Of a DNA stretch of 9,080 bases, positions 1-6,431 are shown piece by piece. The first letter of the stretch is position 1. Every line of letters begins with the position of its first letter. Position numbers and translations under genes: made by a program. The DNA is from an uncultured Phycisphaerae bacterium (GTDB lineage: Bacteria > Planctomycetota > Phycisphaerae > Phycisphaerales > SM1A02): NCBI GenBank assembly GCA_937899935.1, contig CALCOW010000102.1:1-9080 (forward strand), given 5' to 3'. Below the pieces are notes generated by a model that saw only the letters and a program-made list of their open reading frames with translations, ran no database searches and was not told the origin of the DNA.

Positions 1-816
1 ACCAACTTGGCCGGTGTAGAAATTCTCATCCCAAAGCGCATAGTCTCGAACTGTTGTAAAAATGCCTCCATCGCCACACATTTCTAATCGCGTCGTTGAG
101 ATTTCCCAGTCACCATCCTCATTTCTTTCGTAGCCAACTGCTCGATGAGGCACGATTTCTCGATAGTTATCGTGAAAGTGCGTCTGCTTCATGTTCAAGG
201 GTTGAAAGATATGTTTATCTGCTGACACGCGAATCGAATCGCCTGTCGCTCTCTTGCAAATCACCGAAAGAAGAAAGTATCCACTGTTGCAATAACTAAA
301 TTGTGTTCCAGGCTCAAAGTTGACGCCTTTTTGTCGACATATGACCTCTAAGGCGTCTGCGTCAGTGCAATGATCATCAAGTGTGTCATTCAAGTACATG
401 ATGCTGGTGTAATCACGCAATCCACTGACGTGGTGGATCAAATCTCTTATGGTGATCTTCTCGCCGTAATCAGGAAGTTCAGGAATCCATTTTCGAATGT
501 CGTCATCAAGTGACAAAACACCTTCTTGAGCAAGAAGGGCCATGAGTGCTGCTGTCACTTGTTTTGAAGTTGAGGCAATACGGAATACCGTGTTTGGATT
601 GTTGGGAACGTGATCGTCTAGATTGGCCATGCCAAAGCCTTTGGCATAAACAATCTTTCCATCCTTGAGCACGGCAACAGCACAGCCTGGCGAATCAGAC
701 TTATCCCATTGAGAGAAGATCTGATCGATTGCCTTGGTATCAAGTTGAAATTGAGCATTCGCAACGGTCACCGCCATGATGCTCATGAGGAGGGCGAGGG
801 CAAAGTGTATTTTCAT
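1..816 (-). CDS. Exported serine hydrolase, beta-lactamase/DD-peptidase family (3' end outside window)
   Basis: Reading the minus strand from the ATG at 816 gives 272 open codons up to the window edge, so the C-terminal part is missing. Residues 1-21 look like a signal peptide: Lys2, a hydrophobic stretch, then Ala-Asn-Ala before Gln22 as a likely signal peptidase I site. The mature part has the hallmarks of the serine beta-lactamase-like superfamily (Pfam Beta-lactamase, class C/EstB/Pab87-like): FRIAS-TSK with the nucleophile Ser82 and Lys85 (SxxK), the LIHHVSGLRDY segment near residues 126-136, the second motif Tyr175-Cys-Asn177, and GGIFTTVRD near the visible end. The third motif (KTG or HxG) lies beyond the edge. 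The family includes peptidases, esterases and true beta-lactamases, so the substrate cannot be assigned; periplasmic or surface hydrolysis of peptide or ester bonds is the safe statement. A purine-rich AAGAAGAG sits just before the ATG as a weak ribosome binding site. It follows putA on the same strand after 117 bases, so read-through is possible. Confidence 0.88.
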   Translation of the reverse strand, partial: MKIHFALALLMSIMAVTVANAQFQLDTKAIDQIFSQWDKSDSPGCAVAVLKDGKIVYAKGFGMANLDDHVPNNPNTVFRIASTSKQVTAALMALLAQEGVLSLDDDIRKWIPELPDYGEKITIRDLIHHVSGLRDYTSIMYLNDTLDDHCTDADALEVICRQKGVNFEPGTQFSYCNSGYFLLSVICKRATGDSIRVSADKHIFQPLNMKQTHFHDNYREIVPHRAVGYERNEDGDWEISTTRLEMCGDGGIFTTVRDYALWDENFYTGQVG

Positions 817-933
817 TTCACTCTTCTTAAAGTAATACGGTGATAGATGAAAGCAGGTCGCATTGGTCGCTCTTACAGCAAGAATCAAGCATCAACTCGG
901 GCGAAGACATCTACTCGACTGAATAAGCGAGAT
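817..933. other. Short gap between putA and the serine hydrolase
   Basis: This 117-base gap separates the putA stop (TAG, minus strand) from the hydrolase start. I see no strong hairpin followed by a T run on the minus strand, so no intrinsic terminator for putA is evident. A TATTAC box (minus strand) about 15 bases before the hydrolase ATG could be a -10 element, but no good -35 accompanies it. Whether the hydrolase has its own promoter is therefore open. Confidence 0.4.
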
Positions 934-3930
934 CTAGAGTCCTGGAGCAAAACCACGCCGCATCGTATTTTCGCTGACACAACGCGGCTCTACGAATTGG
1001 AGTAGATAATCTGACCCACCAGCTTTTGATCCAATGCCAGAAAGACCAAAACCACCAAACGGCTGCCGGCCAACTAATGCTCCGGTGCAGGTGCGATTGA
1101 GATAGAGGTTGCCGACGCGGAACTGATCGCGGGCCATTTCAAGGTGCGCGGGCTTACGGCTAAAGACGCCACCGGTGAGTTTGTATTGAGTATTGTTAGC
1201 AATACGGAGTGCGTCTTCAAAATCTTTCGCTTGAATGACGGCAAGCACAGGGCCGAAGATTTCTTCTTGGGCCAAGCGGTCTTCTGGACCAACATCAGTA
1301 AAGATGTGCGGAGTGACGTATGGCATGCCAACCTCAGCTTCTAAATTGGCTGGAACTTCAGAACCCAAAGCGAGCGTGGCCTCTTTTTTCCCAAGCTCAA
1401 CATAGCTGCGAATTTTATTAGCGGCCTCTTGGTCGATCACAGGTCCAATGTCTGTGCCAGGTGCTACGGGTTTGCCCACAACCAAGGTGCGTGTTGATTC
1501 CACGAGGCGCTCAACAAATTGTTGGTGTACTTCACCAACTGTAATCACTCGGCTACATGCAGAACACTTTTGGCCTTGGAATCCAAAAGCACTCGCACGA
1601 ACACCGAGCACCGCTTCATCTAGATCGGCAGAGGTATCAATGATGATGGAGTTCTTCCCGCCCATTTCACAGACAACCTTCTTGACAAAGTATTGGCCGG
1701 TGGGAGTCTCGGCAGCAGCTGAGATAATATCAAGACCAACTGCTTTCGATCCTGTGAATGCGATGAGTGAAACGCGTGGATCTCTTACGAGTGCCGCACC
1801 GACTGTCTCACCTGGCCCTGATACAAACTGTAATGCCTGCTTCGGCGCGCCAGCTTTCCAGAGAATTTCACACATCACTTTGGCAATCGCTGGTGTTTGC
1901 TCAGCTGGTTTTACGATCACCGTGTTTCCAGTGACTAATGCGGCGCTGGTCATACCGGTGCAGATCGCCAAGGGGAAGTTCCATGGGCTAATAATGACCG
2001 CAACACCTCTTGGTTGGTGCCATTGCTGGTCAAGCTCGCCAATAAAAGCGCCCAATCGGTGAGTCTCAAAGAGACTGACTGCCTCGCGAGCGTAATACTC
2101 AAGGAAATCAATTGCTTCACAAACATCAGCATCTGCCTCGCGCCAGGTCTTTCCAGACTCCTTGAGCACAATGGCGGAGAGTTCGTCGCGGCGATCGCGC
2201 ATCTGCGCTGCTGCATCAACGAGTACTTTGGATCGCTCCCGAGGAGCTGTATCACGCCACACCGGGAAGGCTTCGGCGCACGTTGCGACGGCCTGCTCTG
2301 CATCAACAACCGTGGCGTCAATTGAGACCTTGGGAACCGCGTATTTCTCGATCGCGTTCGCATATGCAGCATGCTGTTTGGCATCGCCGAAGTCGCGCAT
2401 CGGTTCGCTAAAGAAGGGACGTCCGTCACCCACACCCTCAGTTGCAACGGAGAGGTGATGACGTTCCGGGGCCTGGTCGAGCCGACCTAAAGGTGATTGG
2501 TCGTGACCATCGCGATGCGGACTGGCCAAAAGTGTTTCGACATCTCCTTCGGATCCCGCTTCAGATCGCAGCCATGATTCATTTGAAGTGTTTTCCAGTA
2601 GTCGACGAACTAAGTAGGCCATTCCTGGAATCATTTCACCAACGGGCACATATTCTCGCAGTCTAAAATCCATGGCGATGGCAGCGTCTTTAATGCGATC
2701 GGCCATTCCATGAAGCATTTGTAGTTCGATGGCACTATGTGGAAGGCCGCGCTGTTCGATCATCGCGATCGCTGCAGCGATTGAACGTACATTGTGTGAT
2801 CCCAAGGCGAGTTTGACACCACCTTGATCGAGTGTGGTTGGTATCGCATCAACAAAGATCTTTGTCATCCGTTCGAAACACGCATCGGTATCTGACTTTG
2901 TGGTCCAAACTGGTACCGGCCATCCCATTTGTTCAGCGTGGATGACTTCATAATCCCAGTAGGCACCCTTGACCAAACGCACGGTCACCTGACGACCTGA
3001 TTTGGTCGCCCACTCCACAATGCGCTGTGCATCATCATCGCCGCTACGCAAGTAGGCTTGCATCGCCAGGCCTGCTTCAAAGTCATATGTCTCACAGCAA
3101 CGCATGAAAAGATCCAAGGTGAGATCCTTCAGCTCAAACTGCTCCATATCGAAGTTGATGAGGGCGTTGTGTTGTTTTGCTGATTTTAAAATCGGTCCCA
3201 ATTGTTCAACAAGTGCCGTAATCGATCCCTCGGCATCAATCGGATCCGTATTGGCGAACAATGAGCTGATCTTGATAGAGAGATTGGTGCGTGGAATTGG
3301 TCCCAAGTGATCAGTTTCGAGGAGAGGATTCGCCGGCCACGAAGCGACACGTTCAGGAATTTCTTTTGTCAAAGCAAGATAGCGGTCCTGATACACCTTT
3401 GCCTCAGCATGGCTGACACAGGCTTCCCCGAGCAGATCAACTGAGAACGCAACATTCTTGAGCCAACGTTTTTCGAGATAGGGCACTGCTGACGGTGCAT
3501 CTTCACCAGCAATAAAACGCTGGGCCATGGCTTTAATGCGACCAGTCACCAGATTTGTCATTTGCCCTTTGAAGAGCCCGCCACCCTTGAGACCAATGCC
3601 TAAGCCAGACGGCAAGGTGACACCTGGTTGCGAAAGATAATCAGTCAAGTGGTCATGGACCTGCTCCGGTGTTTTGAGCATTGGAAACGTATCGACAAAT
3701 CGAAAGAGCTGAACTTTGAACGCTTCGTCCTGCATGGCCCAGTTCATGAGCTTGTCCGACCAAAACGCAGTCGATAGCAGACTCTGCTTTTGATCATCAG
3801 AGAGCTTAAGTAGCTTCTTGCCAACCTCATGGATATGCGGCTCGAGTTCGCCGTCCATTTTGATAGGCTCGGCGCTCCCTTTCGATTGAGCTGACTTCAT
3901 TCGACGCGATTTCAATAAACCGAATACCAC
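934..3930 (-). CDS. putA: Bifunctional proline dehydrogenase / L-glutamate gamma-semialdehyde dehydrogenase PutA (minimalist type)
   Basis: The 998-residue product oxidises proline to pyrroline-5-carboxylate (FAD) and then, after hydrolysis to glutamate semialdehyde, to glutamate (NAD+). An N-terminal helical region (about 25-200) leads into the proline dehydrogenase barrel (about 210-455). Visible motifs there are RLVKGAYWD (318-326), LGSHN (376-380), REYVPVG (425-431) and the substrate-binding pair Arg442-Arg443 in RRLLEN. The aldehyde dehydrogenase half (about 535-975) shows SPWNFP (648-653), KPAEQTP (674-680), FTGSKAVG (725-732), general-base Glu755 in CEMGGKN, catalytic Cys789 in GQKCSA and EEIFGPV (889-895). 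The C-terminal ENTMRRGFAPGL matches intact family members. It lacks the N-terminal ribbon-helix-helix repressor domain of enteric PutA and the extra C-terminal domain of long forms; the length fits the roughly 1000-residue minimalist branch (Bradyrhizobium, Geobacter). The start is GTG, chosen because AGGGAG lies 7 bases upstream and an in-frame TAA lies two codons before. It is probably membrane-associated and feeds electrons to quinone, as known for the family. Confidence 0.97.
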   Translation of the reverse strand: MVFGLLKSRRMKSAQSKGSAEPIKMDGELEPHIHEVGKKLLKLSDDQKQSLLSTAFWSDKLMNWAMQDEAFKVQLFRFVDTFPMLKTPEQVHDHLTDYLSQPGVTLPSGLGIGLKGGGLFKGQMTNLVTGRIKAMAQRFIAGEDAPSAVPYLEKRWLKNVAFSVDLLGEACVSHAEAKVYQDRYLALTKEIPERVASWPANPLLETDHLGPIPRTNLSIKISSLFANTDPIDAEGSITALVEQLGPILKSAKQHNALINFDMEQFELKDLTLDLFMRCCETYDFEAGLAMQAYLRSGDDDAQRIVEWATKSGRQVTVRLVKGAYWDYEVIHAEQMGWPVPVWTTKSDTDACFERMTKIFVDAIPTTLDQGGVKLALGSHNVRSIAAAIAMIEQRGLPHSAIELQMLHGMADRIKDAAIAMDFRLREYVPVGEMIPGMAYLVRRLLENTSNESWLRSEAGSEGDVETLLASPHRDGHDQSPLGRLDQAPERHHLSVATEGVGDGRPFFSEPMRDFGDAKQHAAYANAIEKYAVPKVSIDATVVDAEQAVATCAEAFPVWRDTAPRERSKVLVDAAAQMRDRRDELSAIVLKESGKTWREADADVCEAIDFLEYYAREAVSLFETHRLGAFIGELDQQWHQPRGVAVIISPWNFPLAICTGMTSAALVTGNTVIVKPAEQTPAIAKVMCEILWKAGAPKQALQFVSGPGETVGAALVRDPRVSLIAFTGSKAVGLDIISAAAETPTGQYFVKKVVCEMGGKNSIIIDTSADLDEAVLGVRASAFGFQGQKCSACSRVITVGEVHQQFVERLVESTRTLVVGKPVAPGTDIGPVIDQEAANKIRSYVELGKKEATLALGSEVPANLEAEVGMPYVTPHIFTDVGPEDRLAQEEIFGPVLAVIQAKDFEDALRIANNTQYKLTGGVFSRKPAHLEMARDQFRVGNLYLNRTCTGALVGRQPFGGFGLSGIGSKAGGSDYLLQFVEPRCVSENTMRRGFAPGL

Positions 3931-3937
3931 GCGTTAA

Positions 3938-3943
3938 CTCCCT
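3938..3943 (-). promoter_or_regulatory. Ribosome binding site fixing the GTG start of putA
   Basis: The minus strand reads AGGGAG, 7 bases before the GTG at 3930-3928. It lies inside the 22-base gap after the glycosyltransferase stop. The next in-frame start, ATG at 3900, has no comparable site, so the GTG is favoured. Confidence 0.75.
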
Positions 3944-3952
3944 GTCATTTGA

Positions 3953-5350
3953 TCAATGAGCAGCCACGCTGCTTACCTTCATCGCCTCTACCACTTGGTT
4001 GTAAACTTGTTCGACGCGCTCTGCAGCACCTGTCCAGTTTAAACCACGCACTTCGAAAGCACCTTGTCGTCGAAGCGTATTGCCAAGTGGGGGATGTCGC
4101 AGCACAGCGACGATCTTGTCCGCCATAGCATCAGTATCCCAGAAGTCGACCTTCAGCGCGTGAGTGAGTACTTCACTGACACCTGAAGATTTGCTGATAA
4201 GCACCGGGACATCGCGAATCATAGCTTCGAGGGGTGCAATACCAAAGGGCTCCGAAACCGATGGCATCACGTACAAGTCAGCCATCTGGAAAACACGATC
4301 AATATCTCTGCCTCGCAAGAAACCAGTGAAGAGCACCTTATGGCCAATTCCTAGGTGAGCAGCCATTTCAATCATGCCACGGGCCATGTCGCCATCACCA
4401 GCCACTACAAACTTTACGTTCTTCATCACTTGAAGAACGCGTGCCGCGGCTTGTATGAAATACTCCGGACCTTTCTGCATGGTAATGCGACCGAGATACA
4501 AGACGATTTTGTCATCACCCTTAATCCCTCGCTTTGGATCGTTCTGTGTCGGCTCCAGATCAACACCATTGTAGACCACTGAGATTCTGTTCCGATCCAT
4601 TCCATAGCGATAGACGAGAATGTCTTGTGTCAAACGGCTCACAGCGATCACGCGCATCGCACCGTGTGCACCGCGCCGCTCGATGTCGTAAATCATCTGA
4701 TTGGGATGTTCGCCAGAGCGGTCAAATTCTGTTGAGTGCACATGACAGACGAGCGGCCGGCCGGTTGCTCGAGCAAGCATAAGTCCAGCAGGAAATGTCA
4801 TCCAATCATGCGCGTGAATAACATCAAATTCAAGATCCTTTGCCGCCTTGAGGCAGAATGCCGCATACCGTCTAATCTTGGTCAGCAAATCACCACCATA
4901 GTCCGAGTCTATTTTATCCATGGCCGCTTCTTCAGGCGCTATTGGATCTCCGCTGACAGGATCTATCAGTATATCTGGCGAAATATTCTCGCCAGCGTTC
5001 AATGATTCACGGTGCATTTTGGTATGGATGTCTGGTCGCGCGTAGGGGTTTGCAAAACCAGCTTCGATCTCTACGAAAGTTGTATCGATCAATGCATCGG
5101 TCATTTCATTTGTTGTTTCATGATCTGGCTGAACAGATCCATCAGCCGATGTAGGAGCACGGCGCTGCTGAGGGGTATCGGTGCCAACCAGATTGATGTG
5201 GGCGGGCGCCTCATTACCAACTGCTTTGGGCAGCAAAAAGGTGATCTTGACGCCACGCTGATCAAGCGATTTCGTAAGACCTTGGCAGGCTGTTCCAAGA
5301 CCACCGGTGATGTAGGGAGGGAACTCCCAGCCAAGCATGAGCACGTGCAT
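3953..5350 (-). CDS. GT-B fold glycosyltransferase, glycogen-synthase-like (GT4/GT5 type)
   Basis: The 465-residue protein opens with MHVLMLGWEFPP and the Gly-Gly-Leu-Gly loop (16-19) that in glycogen/starch synthases and related GT-B enzymes contacts the nucleotide sugar. The N-terminal Rossmann domain ends with DVIHAHDW (176-183) and CHVHSTEFD. The C-terminal domain holds AVSRLTQD (236-243), VYNGVD (259-264), LYLGRITMQKG (284-294) with the phosphate-binding Arg288 and Lys293, VVAGDGDM, and the EPFGIAPLE element (367-375) matching the E-x7-E signature. It should transfer a sugar from a nucleotide donor to a glycan acceptor in the cytoplasm; donor (ADP- or UDP-glucose?) and acceptor cannot be read from the sequence. 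Residues about 44-155 form a polar, acidic stretch between the first strands and the conserved core, longer than in typical GT4 enzymes. The ATG at 5350 is supported by AGGAG 7 bases upstream. putA starts 22 bases after its stop, which suggests a two-gene operon. Confidence 0.9.
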   Translation of the reverse strand: MHVLMLGWEFPPYITGGLGTACQGLTKSLDQRGVKITFLLPKAVGNEAPAHINLVGTDTPQQRRAPTSADGSVQPDHETTNEMTDALIDTTFVEIEAGFANPYARPDIHTKMHRESLNAGENISPDILIDPVSGDPIAPEEAAMDKIDSDYGGDLLTKIRRYAAFCLKAAKDLEFDVIHAHDWMTFPAGLMLARATGRPLVCHVHSTEFDRSGEHPNQMIYDIERRGAHGAMRVIAVSRLTQDILVYRYGMDRNRISVVYNGVDLEPTQNDPKRGIKGDDKIVLYLGRITMQKGPEYFIQAAARVLQVMKNVKFVVAGDGDMARGMIEMAAHLGIGHKVLFTGFLRGRDIDRVFQMADLYVMPSVSEPFGIAPLEAMIRDVPVLISKSSGVSEVLTHALKVDFWDTDAMADKIVAVLRHPPLGNTLRRQGAFEVRGLNWTGAAERVEQVYNQVVEAMKVSSVAAH

Positions 5351-5357
5351 CGTGCAT

Positions 5358-5362
5358 CTCCT
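5358..5362 (-). promoter_or_regulatory. Ribosome binding site of the glycosyltransferase
   Basis: The minus strand reads AGGAG, 7 bases before the ATG at 5350, the same spacing as for putA. An ATG overlapping the end of this element is out of frame and can be set aside. Confidence 0.7.
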
Positions 5363-5420
5363 GATTTAAGCAGGCTCAAACACAAATCTCCCCAGCAGGC
5401 CGTTGCCCTGGAGGCTCAAT

Positions 5421-5439
5421 TTGACTCGCGAATGGTCAA
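5421..5439. promoter_or_regulatory. Dyad TTGAC-N9-GTCAA in the divergent glycosyltransferase/prmC intergenic region
   Basis: Perfect 5-base arms (5421-5425 and 5435-5439) flank a 9-base centre that contains the palindrome TCGCGA. On the plus strand TTGACT could be a -35 box with TATCCG (5443-5448) as a weak -10 after 16 bases, which would serve prmC. On the minus strand the other arm reads TTGACC, but I find no good -10 for it. The dyad could be an operator between the two divergent genes or chance; the arms are short. Confidence 0.3.
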
Positions 5440-5511
5440 TCCTATCCGAGGTTCTGCAGCTTCGCAGTGCTTTCTCACAGGCCCCCCGGCAACGCACGTA
5501 CAATCATCGCT

Positions 5512-6423
5512 ATGGGAAAATCAACCTCCTCTATTCAGGGTGAGTCAGCCGGGCCTTGGACCAGTGGGCGCCTCCTGAGCTGGATGACAGGGTTCTTTGA
5601 AGCCAAGCAGATCGACGCACCACGGCATGTCGCTCAAATGCTCTTGGCCCATGTGCTCGACTGTCCCCGTATTGAGCTCTACACCCAGCTTGATCGACCT
5701 GCCTCGGCTGAAGAACTGGATGCTTTACGAGCCCTGACGCAGCGGGCTGGAGCTGGTGAGCCAGTCCACCTGTTGGTCGGCCAGGCCGCCTTTTTTTTGC
5801 GAGATTTCTGGGTGGACCCGTGTACGCTGATACCCCAGCCAGCCACCGAGACACTCATTCAGCGCATCCTTGACTGGTCCAGCCAGACCCAGGCAGAGGA
5901 ACCGCTTCTTGTGGATATAGGTACAGGCACCGGCTGTATCGCGGTGACATTAGCGGCAGAATTGGCCGGGAGCCAGGTTCTCGCCACCGATCTCAACCAA
6001 GAAATTCTGAAGCTTGCTGAGCGTAATGCCCAAAGGCATGGAGTATCGGGGCAAATTGAGTTTATCGTTGGTGCTGGCCTCACGCCGCTGCCAAGTTGGC
6101 TGGCAGGGCGTCAATTTGATGTGCTGAGCTCTAACCCGCCCTACATACCCGCCAACGAGGTGGGGACTATGCAAGCAGCCGTCCGTGAGTTTATTGCGCC
6201 TACGGCATGGGAGGGCGGTTCAGATGGACTGGTTGTTATTCGCGAACTTTTGACCCAGAGCCAGAAGCTGATTCGTAGCGGTGGCCTGTTGGTGATTGAA
6301 CTTGCCAGTGCTCATGCAACAAACGCCCAAGCGCTTCTGACTGAGTCGGGTGGTTTTAAACAGATTGAGATCTTGGATGATCACGAGGGGTTACCACGTG
6401 TTCTCTCGGCGATCCGTTGTTAG
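5512..6423 (+). CDS. prmC: Peptide chain release factor N5-glutamine methyltransferase PrmC
   Basis: This 303-residue SAM-dependent methyltransferase should methylate the glutamine of the GGQ motif in release factors RF1/RF2 in the cytoplasm, which speeds translation termination. The N-terminal helical domain (about 15-100) has the family pattern AQMLLAHVLD and GEPVHLLVG. Then come TLIPQPATE (105-113), SAM-binding motif I DIGTGTGCI (135-143), Asp160 in LATD, and the diagnostic catalytic NPPY (208-211). The C-terminal GLLVIEL and DDHEGLPRVL also match. In the usual motif 'IPRPETE' the Arg and first Glu are replaced here by Gln and Ala. The start is uncertain: an in-frame GTG at 5467 would add 15 residues, but those look non-conserved and neither start has a clear ribosome binding site; the ATG at 5512 gives a length closer to the family. 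In many bacteria prmC sits after prfA; here it stands alone, divergent from the glycosyltransferase. Confidence 0.93.
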   Translation: MGKSTSSIQGESAGPWTSGRLLSWMTGFFEAKQIDAPRHVAQMLLAHVLDCPRIELYTQLDRPASAEELDALRALTQRAGAGEPVHLLVGQAAFFLRDFWVDPCTLIPQPATETLIQRILDWSSQTQAEEPLLVDIGTGTGCIAVTLAAELAGSQVLATDLNQEILKLAERNAQRHGVSGQIEFIVGAGLTPLPSWLAGRQFDVLSSNPPYIPANEVGTMQAAVREFIAPTAWEGGSDGLVVIRELLTQSQKLIRSGGLLVIELASAHATNAQALLTESGGFKQIEILDDHEGLPRVLSAIRC

Positions 6424-6431
6424 TCGTGGGT

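Noticed and set aside
96..299. 67-codon plus-strand open frame at the left edge
   Set aside because: It is antisense to the serine hydrolase, whose SxxK and YxN motifs make the minus strand the coding one.
1448..2062. 204-codon plus-strand open frame inside putA
   Set aside because: It is fully antisense to the conserved aldehyde dehydrogenase domain of PutA, has no recognisable motif, and is explained by codon bias of the real gene.
5467..5511. Upstream GTG start adding 15 residues to PrmC
   Set aside because: The extra residues are Pro/Arg-rich and unlike PrmC N-termini, and no ribosome binding site lies at a proper distance; kept only as an alternative.
5012..5578. 188-codon plus-strand open frame over the glycosyltransferase start and prmC start
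   Set aside because: It is antisense to the glycosyltransferase N-terminus, overlaps prmC in another frame and resembles no known protein.
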